From Rutstroemia sp. NJR-2017a BVV2 (taxonomy: Eukaryota > Ascomycota > Leotiomycetes > Helotiales > Rutstroemiaceae): a DNA stretch of 64,000 nucleotides. Under the pieces are notes generated by a model. It was not told where the DNA came from and made no database searches. It was given only the letters and a program-made list of their open reading frames with translations. Below, piece after piece: positions 10,811-22,866 of the stretch. The position numbers were made by a program, and so were the translations under genes. The first letter of the stretch is position 1, and each line of letters begins with the position of its first letter. The DNA is taken from contig NJPS01000070.1 of NCBI GenBank assembly GCA_002946415.1, positions 372,001-436,000 of the forward strand, read 5' to 3'.

Positions 10811-13371
10811 ATGTCCTCAGAGCAACCTCAACGATCTCCGGAAGTATCTCCACTACGGATCGAGAATGCTAAATCGGGTACTAAATTTTCGGGAACTCGA
10901 AAGAGACGACGCAAAACAGATGACGGAGATCGATCACGTGTTAGTCGTGCATGTGACCGTTGCAAGATGTAAGGAAAGTCCACTGGCAGGCTGATATAAG
11001 CTAATCCTTATTAGTAAAAAGACCAGATGCAGTGGTAAACAGCCCTGCAGTTTGTGTACGTCAGCGAAAGCAACATGCGAGTTTACGGCTATTTACCGGC
11101 GGGGCAGGGTACCCCCCATTGCTACAGACGGAGATGATGGTGAGGAGTATCACAGAGAAGACGGTCCATTTTCTGAACAAGCTGCTACCGAGTTTGAATC
11201 CAGAAATCTCGATACTAACTCGCATCAACGCGAGCATGGTCATGGTGAAGTGCATCGTGGCGAATTGCAATACAGTCTCGCGGCGGAGGATCGGAATATG
11301 GGACGGGAGCTAGGCGATTCACGAAATTCTGACGAGAATATCAATTCGGCTACAAGGCTGGGCTCTAGAATTAATTTGCCTGACTTGGCTGATGAACCGT
11401 CTAGAATCCAGTCATCTAGAAACTCACCAGAACCAGCGCAGACCGATCAACAAGGCCACTATGTAGGCCCTTCTTCAGGAGCTTCATTTCTACTTCGGGT
11501 GCAGAAAAAGCTGCGTAGTGAGGTTTTTCTCTCTCAAAACTCTTCCATATTCACATTTGGGGACGCACCTCTCCCAGAATACGACCAATCATTCTTTGTT
11601 CTTCCCCCGAAGGAAGACGCCAAACACCTTGTAGCAAGGTATTTTGATTTTGCGGTACCTACGCACCGGTTCCTACACCGTCCAACTATTCAAGCATTCT
11701 TGGATGAGTTCTACAATAACCTGGGTGTTGTTCAACGATCGGGCGGCGCTGAGGGTAAAATTGCCCTTTTATTCATGGTTTTCGCTCAAGCAAAAGACTA
11801 TATGCATCCCGAGACCTTCAACGGAGGAGACACAAGGTATGCTTAGTATGAATATTATTTCTTGCGTCATGTCTAATGACATAAAGTGCTCGTTACTTTC
11901 AAGCCGCCGATCGTCAGCTGCTAGTCGAGAAAGGGGGTGTTCGATTAACTAGCATTCAGGCCCGGCTCTGTCAATGTTTCTACTTGTTATCGCAGTCGAG
12001 GGTGAACCATTGTTGGAGTCTGTTTGGAACCACAGCACACCTAATACTAGCCATTGGAATTCATCGCAGGCGACGCTCCGATGGTCAGACGAATGTGGAC
12101 TTGATCGAACTGGAATGCCGGAAGCGTGTTTTTTGGTGTGCTTACACTTTGGATAATTACCTGAGTGCATCATTGGGTAGACCGCGGACATTCCATGATG
12201 ATGATATAGACCAGGTAGGTGCTCAAGCCAAGGACAAAGACTTTGCTAATTCCAACAGGAGCTGCCGAACTGCGTGAGCGACTCAGACCTATTCTCCCGC
12301 CACATAAATCCAAGCATTTCGAAAGCGCAGTCTGTTATGATGGCGCCGATCGCTCATGCGAGGCATGCTAATCCCCTTCTCTCATTTCTTTCTCTCATTT
12401 GGGCTAGGACGCTAATAAAATCTAGGTTGTCGAAGATTATCAGTCAAATTCTCCGCGATCTCTACTCAATCAAGCCACCATCTTCTACACTTCGCGTTAC
12501 ACTCACGGCAAAACATTCTATGGCTCTCAGAGAATGGCGTGCAGGTTTATCTAGGTTTCTCGATGCAGATGGTATTGATACGTCCTTGATGATTCCACTC
12601 TTTCAGCGGCAACAAAACGTATTGAATCTTGCGTACTGGCATGCTCAAATACTAGTGTATCGGCCTTTCTTGTTGAGCAATTTCGCCAGTCTCTACAGGG
12701 ATGACCATAGAAATAGAAGATTGTCGTTTACCTCAACCACAGATGATAATATCAATGCCTGTTTGGACGCTGCGATGAAAATCACGAGTATTGTTAATGA
12801 TTTGACGGAATCGGGACAAATGTATCAAGCATTTTGGGTTAGTTGTGCTGCTTATCTCGACGCCATTTAAGATAACTGATTTTATTAGTTCACTCACTAC
12901 TTTGCATTCTGTGCTGTGGTGGTTCTTTATGTGTACACAATCCAGCGAAAGCATTGTCTTCGTGAAGAACAAACGAAGTATTTCGAAGCTGCCATTCTTT
13001 GCCACACTCAAATCTCCAACCGAGCAAAGAAAGAATCGCTGGCACAAAGGTACAGTTTAGTATTAGATGAACTCAAACATGAGGCAGTGAGGATTAATAC
13101 ACCAATCGCCCCTACCGAAACCAATGCAATAAATGCAGAGTTCAGAGATGACCGCATGGGAGCGATGGATCCAGCCCAGATGGGCAGTAATCTTGTAGCA
13201 GGACAAAGTGATATCGATCTCAATTCTCCACTGGAAGTGCCTAATTTCACCAGCTGGGGTGATTTTGATTCATTAGTGAGTTCACTCAGGTTAATCGACA
13301 TACTTTCGTTGACTCGAGAATAGGTTACCGCTGGATTTGGTGGTACGAACTTCAATTTTCCGGAAACCTAG
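10811..13371 (+). CDS. Zn2Cys6 transcription factor (fungal_trans domain), probable cluster regulator
   Basis: Exons: 10811-10968, 11015-11836, 11887-12214, 12259-12362, 12426-12837, 12889-13275, 13324-13371; about 752 aa. The N-terminus is basic (RKRRRK) and carries the six-cysteine cluster ACDRCKIKKTRC...PCSLC...TC, assembled by the first splice. The middle homology region is clear: FFVLPPKEDAKHLVARYFDF, then RYFQAADRQLL, QARLCQCFYLLSQSR, AIGIHRRR and VFWCAYTLDNYLSASLGRPRTF. The intron 12363-12425 would use a rare GC donor (AG|GCATGC) and ends CTAG; removing it restores the usual HARLSKII join, while reading through it adds 21 in-frame residues. The last 15 residues come from a short exon. 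It stands in the middle of the five-gene block, between the dehydratase and the A-T-R reductase, as cluster regulators often do. Targets are inferred only. Confidence 0.88.
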
Positions 13372-13695
13372 AGGATGAATGGAGCATCTGAGGACCTGGG
13401 GTTAGATTAATTTCAGCTTTCCGATGGGCCCCACGATCTTCAACGGTGATTTTCCTGTCATCCCGTCTTAGTTGTGGAATCAAGCCAAATACCCGGACCC
13501 GGATAAGTCTCAGAAAGACGTCCCGCCCGACCCTAGGATCGGAAAACGTGCATTGGCAAACCTGACCAATACAGCCTCACTTAGAAAGCCTGGCTTCTTC
13601 TTATTTATCCGTTTACTTTCTTTGGCTAAAAGCTAAGGCTTTAGAAGTTGACCTTGACGACGATACTGCAACAATCACTCCGAGTTACCAAAAAG

Positions 13696-16600
13696 ATGTC
13701 CGCAGCTGTAGCAACAAGAGCATCGAATACGGCGCATGAGAAAATTAAATCACCACCACCGATCTCTCAAGTAACACGAAGCTCTACATTGTTCACTGTC
13801 GATGATTTAGTCTTTAACAGAAGTCAAAGCATTCCCGATACTCCACTAGTTGCCTACCCTGGGAGCTCCAGGGGTAAGTCGGACTACGTGCACTACACTG
13901 CGCGAGACCTGGATAGGTTTGCCAACAATGGCGCTAACAAGTACGCATCTCTCGGCCTCGTTCCAAAGGTAATCATTTGGTCCTAGGTTCAAACAACTAG
14001 CTGATTTGAAGTATAGGACAAGCAAAATCCCAATGCTGAAGTTGTTGCTCTTCTTGCGCCATCGAATCTAGATTACGTCGCTTGCATATTTGCTTTATCG
14101 CGACTTGGGTTTGCCGTCTTGCTATTATCAAATCGATTGGCTCCAGAAGCATACATTTCTCTTCTTCGGAAGACAAATTGTTCTCGAGTCGTCAGTTCCG
14201 CAAACCACCAAGGAGTTATTGGAGCCATCCAAAACGAGGTTGAACTTCAGCAATATCCCCTATTGGCGCAAACTGACTATGACCACGATGATCGCTTGGG
14301 TCCTCGGTATCTCCGATCTGTTGGGAATCCACAGGATTCAGCCCGAATATCTTTCATTATCCACTCATCAGGATCGACTGGACTTCCCAAACCAATCTTT
14401 CAAACTCATGCAGCATGTCTATCAAATTACTCTAGCAGCTTCGGTTACCGTGCATTCCTTACACTTCCGCTGTATCATAACCACGGTCTTTCATCATTCT
14501 TCAGAGCAATCTACTCGGGGAAGGAAATCGCTATGTTCAACGCAAATTTACCGCTCACGGGAACCAACCTGATAGATGCTATGTCTGCAGTAGAACCGGA
14601 AAGTTTTCATGGAGTTCCTTACGCTCTGAAGCTACTGGCTGAGTCTGAAGCTGGTATTGAGGTTCTGAGAAAGTGCAAATTGGTCTTGTTTGGTGGTAGT
14701 AGCTGCCCCGATGATCTTGGGGACCGCTTGGTACGGGCTGGAGTCTATCTTGTGGGGCATTATGGAGCGTAAGTGAACTCAATGGCCATCTAGCCGAATG
14801 TCATTGACCATCAGCAGGACAGAAATGGGACAACTTATGACCTCATTCCGTCCGAAAGATGATCCGGCCTGGAATTACGTTCGGCCGCTGCCAACCGTTC
14901 TTCCATACATACACATGGCCCCCCGTGGTGCTGACGCCTTTGAATGTGTGGTTCTTGATGGATTGCCTTCGAAAGTTACATCGAATAGTGACGACCCACC
15001 AAACTCCTTTGCTACGAGCGACTTGTTTACCAGTCATCCAACGATCCCCAATGCATGGAAGTATCTTGGTCGCTTGGATGACCGAGTGACCCTTGTTAAC
15101 GGTGAAAAAGTTCTCCCTATCACGTATGAACATCAGATCAGAGAGAACGAATATGTGAGAGAAGCATGTGTTTTTGGAGTTGGTCGAGCATTTCCTGGTT
15201 TAGTCATTGTTCCAAGTGAAAAAGCATCTAGACTTGGAAAAGACGAATTGCTCGAGAAATTGTGGCCGGTCATCGTTGCAGCAAATTCAAGGGTCGAGGG
15301 TTTTAGCCAAATATCCAGAGAGATGGTCGCGATTCTTGACATTGATACCGAATATCCTTCTACTGATAAAGGCACATTGATTAGAGCTGCATTCTACAAG
15401 AAGTTTGCGGATTTAATCGATGCTATGTATGAAAGATTCGACACACCACTGGCAGAAACTAGTAGCGGCGGTCTTCGACTAAATTTGGAGCAGACCAAAG
15501 AATTTCTTATTAGAGTATTCGTGGAGCGAGTCGGAGTCAAAAGCCAACTTCATGAAGATACCGATTTCTTCGAGGCTGGAGTTGACAGTTTGCAGGCTAT
15601 TTCTGCTCGCGGAATCATAATGAGAGAGCTGGACCTTGGAGGCCAGGTGTTAAGTCAGAATGTTGTTTTTGAGTTCCCCAGTGTGTCAGCTCTAGCAGAT
15701 CATCTATATGCTCTTCGAAGTGGACAAGTTGTTGCAGACAAGGACGAGACAAAAGTCATGGAGGAATTGATACATAAATATTCCTTCTTTGAGCCACACG
15801 AACCTGGTTCAAGTGTTGTCGAGGGCGAAACTATTGTAAGTGATGAGTATAGGCCGTTATATGTTAGACATACTGACAAATTATAGATCCTTACCGGTGC
15901 CACAGGGTCCTTGGGAGCACATGTGCTCAGGCAACTTATCCAGCTGCCAAAAGTCAGTAGAATCTACTGTCTAGTTCGAGCGATTAGCCAGGAAGAAGCT
16001 GAGGAAAGAGTTAAAAAGATCCTGTCCAGCAAGAACATCGCACTTCCTAATTTCGAAAGAATCCACTGCCTTCCTTCAGACCTGAGCCGAGAAGATCTTG
16101 GTCTCGATTCTCTCACGATTGAAAAGCTAAACGACAGCCTAACATCTATCATACACTGTGCTTGGGCAGTAAATTTCAATCTTGGTGTAAAAAGTTTCGA
16201 GAACCAACATATTCGAGGAGCTTTCAATCTCCTCAACCTCTGTCTCAAGACCAGAACTGCGACTCCGGCTAGATTTTTCTTCTGCTCTTCGATCTCAGCA
16301 GCAGCAGGTACTCCATTGCCGGCAGTTATCTCAGAATCATACATCACGAATCTGACACATGCTCAAAACATGGGGTATGCAAGATCAAAATTGGTTACGG
16401 AAAACATCGTCGCCGCAGCTGCTGGTCAAACCGGTATGATGGCGAGAGTTCTGAGAGTGGGTCAAATTGTTGGGGATACTGTTACCGGGACATGGAACAC
16501 TACTGAAGCAATTCCTTTGATGATACGTAGTGCGGTGACTCTAGGTGTACTTCCGGCGTTGGAAGAGGTACGAATACCCGCAAGCTTATTTTCCACAGAC

Positions 16601-17041
16601 ACTAATCCGAAGTAGACTCCATCCTGGCTGCCCGTCGACATTGTAGCAAAATCAGTTCTAGATCTTTCGGGACTAACATCCCCAGTACCGGAGCGAGAAG
16701 ATCCAACCCCTGTATATCACGTCCAGAATTCTCGACTATTTCACTGGACGAATGACCTTCTACCAGCACTTCGTGAAGCTGGACTGGAATTTAAGATTGT
16801 GTCCCAAAGGCAGTGGGTGCAGCTTCTTCGTGAGAGTGATAGGAACCCGGATAAGAACCCGACGATTAAATTATTAGACTTCTTTGCCAAGAAATATGAT
16901 AATGACAAACCAGGTCGGGAGGGACTTGTTTTCGAAACAGAAAAGACGGGGCTCAGATCTGCTGCTATACGGAATGGATATGATGTTATTGGGAGTGGTT
17001 TGATCAAGAAGATTGTGGCGAGCTGGAAGAAGGAGTGGTAA
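13696..17041 (+). CDS. NRPS-like adenylate-forming carboxylate reductase (A-T-R)
   Basis: Five exons: 13696-13968, 14017-14768, 14818-15835, 15887-16567, 16616-17041; 1049 aa, the usual size of fungal A-T-R enzymes. The start ATG at 13696 is the first ATG of the frame. Adenylation domain: FIIHSSGSTGLPKPI (A3), GHYGATEMGQ (A5, created by a splice) and YLGRLDDRVTLVNGEKV (A7-A10-like). Carrier domain around residues 575-660: DTDFFEAGVDSLQA, with the serine that takes phosphopantetheine near residue 597. Reductase domain from about residue 682: ILTGATGSLGAHVL (NAD(P)-binding) and the catalytic YARSK near 845. The family activates a carboxylic acid with ATP, tethers it and releases it by reduction to an aldehyde; known substrates include aryl acids, amino acids and keto acids. 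No condensation domain is present. Neighbours suggest an acidic sugar-derived or aryl substrate, which is inference. Confidence 0.92.
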
Positions 17042-17353
17042 TTTATACAGACAGGGTTTAAGTTGACAAACGAGGTTGTAGTTAGTAACGAGACGCACAT
17101 CGTAGTGACTTTGTTAGTTTATCAGAGGCAACTTGCTTTTCCGGATGGAAGTCCCATTTTCACTATACTCACACGTGTACTGAGCGGTTTCATGCCCTCT
17201 CGACAGACAGACTTGAAGGGTCGAAGTTCACCTGGATATCGGTTATGTTGACGGCAGCATCGACCTTATCTTTCGGATATTGCTCAATAAACAGTTGAGA
17301 CTTCATTCTAAAGCATCCATAAAATATACGTGCTCCTGAAATCGACTTCCGGT

Positions 17354-17468
17354 GCGGGGTGAAACCCGGGTAAGTATGCTGCAGCGGGTAAACCATTTCC
17401 ACGAACATCAGCCCCAGCCATACTCATCTCCGGCTTCCCCATGTCCTCCTTTTCCGCAATTCGCGGGG
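17354..17468. promoter_or_regulatory. two GCGGGG (CreA-type) sites upstream of the transporter
   Basis: GCGGGG occurs at 17354-17359 (within GGTGCGGGGTGAAAC) and at 17463-17468 (within CGCGGGGTAGCG). The first resembles the TGCGGGGTAAC arm in the regulator's promoter. TTTTCCGC lies just before the second. Confidence 0.35.
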
Positions 17469-17483
17469 TAGCGTTCTGGGGAT

Positions 17484-17503
17484 CTATGCGGGGCCCCGCA
17501 TAG
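17484..17503. promoter_or_regulatory. 20 bp perfect palindrome in the transporter promoter
   Basis: CTATGCGGGGCCCCGCATAG is a perfect palindrome 115 bp upstream of the transporter ATG and contains two overlapping GCGGGG sites on opposite strands. Likely a protein-binding site; the binder is not known. Confidence 0.45.
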
Positions 17504-17618
17504 GTGTATACTAGGTACAGTACATATCAGTTCTATTTGACAGCTCGCGAACATCACAGAGTTCAACATCTAGGTCTTACTTCATACCATCTTCACCAAC
17601 CACTACACCACTATCAAC

Positions 17619-19770
17619 ATGAGACCTTCAAACGACACCGACAACAAAGCCCACCATGACGAAGTCGAGTTCGTCGGGAATATCTCCACGATCAATACCA
17701 ACAAAATCACCAATACCGCACCCCCCGCCTACATCGCAAGCCTAACACCTGAAAGCAGAGAAGCGGCGGAGAACGCACTTCGCAAGAAGATTGATATCCG
17801 ATTAATGCCCATGGTCGTGTTGATATATATCATGAACTACCTTGACCGAAACAACATCGCTGCTGCGCGACTGGCTGGCTTGGAAGAAGATTTGAATCTT
17901 CAGGGGAACCAGTTTCAGGTGCGGTGAGATGATAGCTGGAAGAATTATGCTGATTTTATTTTCGAAGACTGCTGTTAGTATCTTGTTTGTGGGATACTTG
18001 TTAATGCAAGGTGAGACTTCCTGTTTCATGAACGATATTCGCTGACACGAGGGGTGTGAAGTTCCATCCAACTTGCTACTGAATAAATTGGGAAAGCCCT
18101 CGCTGTATTTACCAGCATGTATGGTGGTGTGGGGAGGGATTTCTGGTGCTACAGCGGGGTGTGAGACGTATGGTGGGTTGCTTGCTTGTCGGTTTGTTTT
18201 GGGATTTGTAGAGGCGGCATATTTTGTGAGATCTTCACTGCAGGTACTGCTGAGCACGAATTAATGCTAACCTATTGCCGGTGCAAGCCTGGATGTCTTT
18301 ACTATCTGTCAGCGTGGTATACGAGAAAAGAATTAGTAAAGCGTACTGCGCTGCTGTATTCAGGATCTTTACTGTCTGGAGCCTTTTCAGGACTTATTGC
18401 GGCTGGTATCACGAGCGGATTAGATGGCGCAAAAGGGCTGTCTGCTTGGAGATGGTTGTTTATCGTTGAAGGATCAATCACTGTAAGTTGCACTCAACTG
18501 CGCTGAAAACGTGCATGAATTAACATGTATGTGCTAGGTTTTCATCGCACTCTTCGCCTTCTTCATTTTACCCGACTTGCCACGAACTACCAACTGGCTT
18601 TCAGACGACGAAAAAGAGCTAGCTGCATGGCGACTCGAGGAAGATATCGGGCAGGATGATTGGGTTGATAGTAAACAGCAGACGTTCCTGCATGGTGCGA
18701 AGCTAGCTGCTAAGTATGCTCATCACTAGTCCTTTCCTCGCGGAGACAGAGACACTGACTCGTGGTTTAGAGATCCAAAAGCCTGGTTACTGCTGGCCAC
18801 GATCTATGGATTCACCTCAGCTGGTACCGTCACTACTCTATTTCCTGTGTAAGTGAAGTATCTGATCTTTCTAACCATGATACACACTAACGACATGTTT
18901 GAAAAGAGTTGTCAAGGGACTAGGCAAAAGTAACATCACCACGCTCCTTCTAACCACCCCACCATACCTCATCGCCGTCATCGCAATCCTATGCAATGCC
19001 TGGCATGCGGATAAAACAGGCGAACGCTACCTCCACGTCGCCATCCCTCCAGTAATCGCATTCATCTCCTTCATAATCGCCGCCGCAACCATCGAGTTTG
19101 CCCCTAGATACCTGTAAGTCTAAGTCTCCCCTTCCCCCAGGCTAAAGCTATCATCTCTCTAACACCACATCCCAGAGCAATGTGTCTCATGGTCGGCGCC
19201 AACTACTGCGGCTACGTCGTAGCTCTCAGCTGGATCTCAAACGGTACGTCTACATCAATCCCAGCCACAAACCCACACCCTCCTCATCTCCTCAAACTAA
19301 CCACCGACGCAACACAGTCCTCCCCCGTCCACCATCCAAACGCGCAGCTGCGCTCGCCGGCATCAATGCCCTGAGTAACGTAGCGCAAATCTACTCCCCT
19401 TTTCTCTATCCCAGTAAGCGAGCCCCACCCACCTATCTCTCCTATTTACTAACCATCCACAGGCAGTGACAGTCCTCGCTATGGTAAATAGGCCCTCACC
19501 CCTTATCCCAAGAAATAAGCATAACCTAACTAACTCCCCCTCCCCCTCCCCACAGTAAAAGCAATGTGCGTCAACCTCTCCATGTCACTCGTATCCATCA
19601 TCTTCGCCACAATCCTGCGATTCCATCTCGTGGGCCTGAACAGGAAACTCGATCGCGGGGAAGTCGTTGAGGGTGTGAATAGTAGTAGTAGTGGTAGGAG
19701 AGATTGCGAAGAGGGTGAGGGGCCGGGGGAGGATGTGGCTGTTGACAGGGGGTTTAGGTTTTTGTATTGA
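17619..19770 (+). CDS. MFS transporter, anion:cation symporter (Dal5/allantoate permease) family
   Basis: Eleven exons: 17619-17918, 17968-18010, 18062-18225, 18288-18482, 18538-18713, 18771-18848, 18907-19113, 19176-19243, 19318-19413, 19463-19483, 19556-19770; 520 aa with all phases consistent. One exon is only 21 nt. The cytoplasmic N-terminus leads to KKIDIRLMPMVVLIYIMNYLDRNNIAAARLAG, the Dal5-family signature at TM1 (given here in two parts: KKIDIRLMPM and NYLDRNNIAAARLAG). TM segments follow in the usual 6+6 pattern with a central loop (LPRTTNWLSDDEKELAAW). The C-terminus is acidic. Family members import organic anions such as allantoate, nicotinate, biotin precursors and sugar acids with protons. 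Position at the end of the block, behind a promoter with CreA-type sites, fits import of the cluster's acidic substrate. Confidence 0.88.
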
Positions 19771-19991
19771 GATGCCAGTGAATGGAACTTTGATTCAGTC
19801 GCTTAAGCTTTACTGTAATTTCGGTTCATGTAATTTGGTATGTGATATTTATAGTACTTTTGGAAAGAGGGAAAGCCAGCTGGTAAGATTAGAGATAAAT
19901 ATTCACTTTTGACCAGTCTTCCATCAAACAAGGCAAACTCACCACGGTGACGCGTATGTATCTCCATTCCCTCGATTCTTCGAATACTGAC

Positions 19992-20092
19992 AGAATCATA
20001 CAGAATGGTTAGCGTGTCGCTCTTATAATGTTCCTGAATAGGGAACAGTTATGGCGCAGCGAAAGTTGTGGGTTCAAGTCCCACCCGGGGTA
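19992..20092 (+). tRNA. tRNA-Ile(UAU)-like gene with intron; 5' part degenerate
   Basis: A D-loop/A-box (TGGTTAGCGTG), an anticodon stem TCGCT/AGCGA with loop CTTATAA (anticodon UAU), an intron of about 30 nt that folds on GTTCC/GGAAC, a five-base variable region, and a perfect T-arm GTGGG-TTCAAGT-CCCAC (B-box) are all present. A 3' acceptor strand CCGGGGT plus A follows, then a T-run (CCTTTTG) that could stop Pol III. However, the 5' acceptor strand that should pair (ACCCCGG) is absent and the D-stem pairs poorly, so this is probably a tRNA pseudogene or a 5'-replaced copy. Confidence 0.55.
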
Positions 20093-20465
20093 TCTTATAC
20101 TTCTTCCTTTTGAGGTTCTCTCTTCCTTTTGAGGTTGCTAATGAAACATTTTCTTTTTGCTTCGGCTTTGAGTCCTTGATGATTGAAGATAGAGGCAATC
20201 TTTTGGGTGACGAGGCTGGCAGGGTAGGGTGATGTCGCTGGATATATCCTTTTTACTGAGTTGGCCAGACGATCATCTTTCTTGAATCAATAGCTACATA
20301 AAGGATCAGCTAGGCCAACTAGAGGCTTTCTACCATCAGCAAGTCGTTTCATTCATCCAACTTGTCTAACGTCATCACCCACTACACACTGAAACATTCA
20401 TATTAAACCCCTGGGTATCATGGTAACTCCATAACTCCGCAAACCAACCAAGCAACACTGACTCC
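20093..20465. other. intergenic, no gene seen
   Basis: About 370 bp between the tRNA-like gene and the 3' end of APC10. It has a short direct repeat CTTCCTTTTGAGGTT at about 20102-20135. Nothing else recognised. Confidence 0.4.
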
Positions 20466-21739
20466 TCACCGTAATTCTGGCTCTCCCATCCAATCAGGTT
20501 CCCTAATAAATCCCTTCTCCACCTTCCTCGTTCTCTTCCTACTTCCCAGGTCCTCCTCCACACCCTCCTCCTCATCCACACTACCTAAAACATCCATAGT
20601 AGCAGGCTCAACCCGCTCATCTTTCGCATATATCTTCAACCCCCGTATATGTGTATCTTTTCCATTCTGATGATTCTCTACCACTTTTACTTGCACCAGG
20701 AATGCTCGTAAAGTCTTTCCATCATCTCCGCCGCCGACATGGTCGAGAGAAACATCAATCCATCCTTTTGGCTGGGCAAACGAGAGGTCGGAGAAGGGTA
20801 TTAAATCGTGGTAGCCTGTTCCGCCGAGGAGGATGATGCGGGTAGGTGTATATGATTCATCTGCTTCGAAATCGAGGAAGATTCGTATCGCGCGGATCTT
20901 TGCAAATTTTGCGAAGTGAATGTTGAGATAATGCGGTTGTGGTCCATCCGACCTGGTGGTAGGTTGGTTAGCAGAGCCCGTGGAAGAGATACGTAGAATC
21001 GTAAGATCGACTGCTTACTGCCAGAAAAGATTTGTGTCGTCGTCCCTGAGTGCAGAAACTCCACAACCTGGTTTGCTGCTCGATACTGTCCAGCTTGCTA
21101 AATTTCCAATCTCCTTCAATCCTAATGCGGCAGCGTCGAATGGCGGTTCGATATCCATTGGAACTAGGGAGTGAAGTCGTCAGTAAAAGTTTGCTTGGAC
21201 TGCGAGTGAATAGATCTACCAGCAGACAAAGCAGGAGACAGAGCAGGAGAATAAGGTAAAGAAGCAGCAACGCGACGTGGGTTAGGAGGCGTAGGAAGCC
21301 GAAATAATGGAGGAGGACCAATATCGACTGCGCCAATCGCGAAACGGGAAGGCATGGTGATGAAGCGTACTCATGAAGATGATGTTGAGGGTAAGGTTGA
21401 GGCAGTTGGTTGTCCTTTCTCCTTCGAAATTTATTGAATTTCAGAAGACGAAGACATGGGATGAAACTAACCTTCGTTTGCACCTTCTTCCAAGACGACA
21501 TCGTTTTCCGGCATTCCGAGATCAATCACATCGTCATCGTCTTCATCGTCCAGCTCAGAATCATCTGCACTGAACTGCTGCTCGTCAATTGGTTCCGTAT
21601 CAGTTCGACCACTAGCACCATCATTTGTGACAGTTATTGAGGGAGTTCTTGCATCCCGTTGATTGGGAGTTCCTCGACGTCTCGCTGAGCCATCGATTTG
21701 GAAGTGTTCTTGGTAGTTGACGGCGGGACGGAACGGCAT
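20466..21739 (-). CDS. APC10: anaphase-promoting complex subunit 10 (Doc1)
   Basis: Minus strand, four exons: 21739-21472, 21369-21220, 21163-21019, 20952-20466; 349 aa. The DOC domain is unmistakable: EIGNLASWTVSSSKPGCGV, ALRDDDTNLFWQSDGPQPHYLNIHF (split here: ALRDDDTNLFWQ and SDGPQPHYLNIHF), IRAIRIFLDFEADESYTPTRI, and GWIDVSLDHVG. APC10 is the processivity and substrate-receptor subunit of the APC/C ubiquitin ligase, binding D-box degrons together with Cdc20/Cdh1. Fungal members have a low-complexity N-terminal extension before the DOC domain, as here: an acidic run (DDSELDDEDDDDVIDLG) and a Pro/Ser-rich stretch. The QSDGPQPH motif is formed by the third splice, which supports the exon joins. 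The C-terminal tail is acidic/basic and lacks an obvious IR motif. Confidence 0.92.
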
Positions 21740-22866
21740 TTCGAGCGATGGTAGTGAGCAATAACTAAGTCGACGGATGTCACACTGCTAGTGCTCGTTT
21801 GCGCGGTGATTAGGTGGGATATTGGAGGACGAGATTGTGGATGCGTCGACAGCTTCTCGTTCAGCCACATTTTCGGGGTTCTGCCGGTTAAATTCTCACC
21901 GCCATTCACCGCCTGCCCTTTGAGGCTTCCCCACGCATTTACAGCTATCCGCGCAGGATGCCGTGGAGGGAGTAAGGATCGACAATTTGAGCACTTCATG
22001 ACGTCGACCTTGAGCTTACCGCCTCTACGACAGTACAATGGGCGAGTGCTGTTCTGCAGTCGAGACATTTCGAAGGACGAAGAATGCCAGAGCGTCTGTC
22101 GACCGGTGAGAGAAGATGTCGCAGCTCGACGGTATCATGCTTTGTCACTGATAAAGTATACAACCAAGCCAGCCATGGTTCCCTTCCGCGTGCCCGTTGC
22201 TCGGCAAGAAAGATTTAGGAAGAATCTCCGAAGGATCTCCTCGAATGCCGGCCATCCAATCGTTCCAATCTATTTTGGGGAGATGAGGAAACTTTGATGT
22301 TGTGCTACTTCTGCCAACAGATCTGCGCTGCAGCGCCCGCCGCCCGTTTCACGGATTACCATGTATGATGTTGACTAAGAGTCGGTCTAGGCAGGTGGCT
22401 AGATGAATACGAACAAACTCTATGCTTCCGTTTCAACCCAATTCTATGGTATATCCGGAAATTGTTGAATCCGCGAGCTTTCATTGGTCGGCTGAGACAG
22501 AGTTTGAAGATCTCTGGATCCCTTTTCTTGTCGAACGCCAATACAACTCCCGGACCTTTGAACTGCCGGAGAAAGAGTTGAAAAGCTGACGCAAGTGACG
22601 TTAAATGAAGTCTATGACAATACAATATTGGTATATATGTCCAACGAGCTTCTCTTTTGATTGTCAATCGACAGAATCTGATTGCTTTCTCATCTACAAT
22701 TTTTATCAAAGCTTCATTAATCACAACCATTGTTGCAAGCGTAATTATCGTTGGCCACGCCACCCAACTTATCACTAGCAGCAGCACCAGCTTATTGCCA
22801 TTCTGATAACTGCTAAACGTCATCAATAAACATTCCCTCAATACAAACTCTGTCAGTTCCGTCACA
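21740..22866. other. divergent promoter region, no certain gene
   Basis: 1.1 kb between APC10 (leftward) and a small rightward gene. Frames of 144-168 codons exist on both strands between 21634 and 22297 but they overlap each other and the APC10 start and show no family signal, so I do not call them. Confidence 0.4.

Noticed and set aside
21634..22297. Long overlapping frames on both strands upstream of APC10
   Set aside because: They overlap each other, share no family signal and lie in a divergent promoter.
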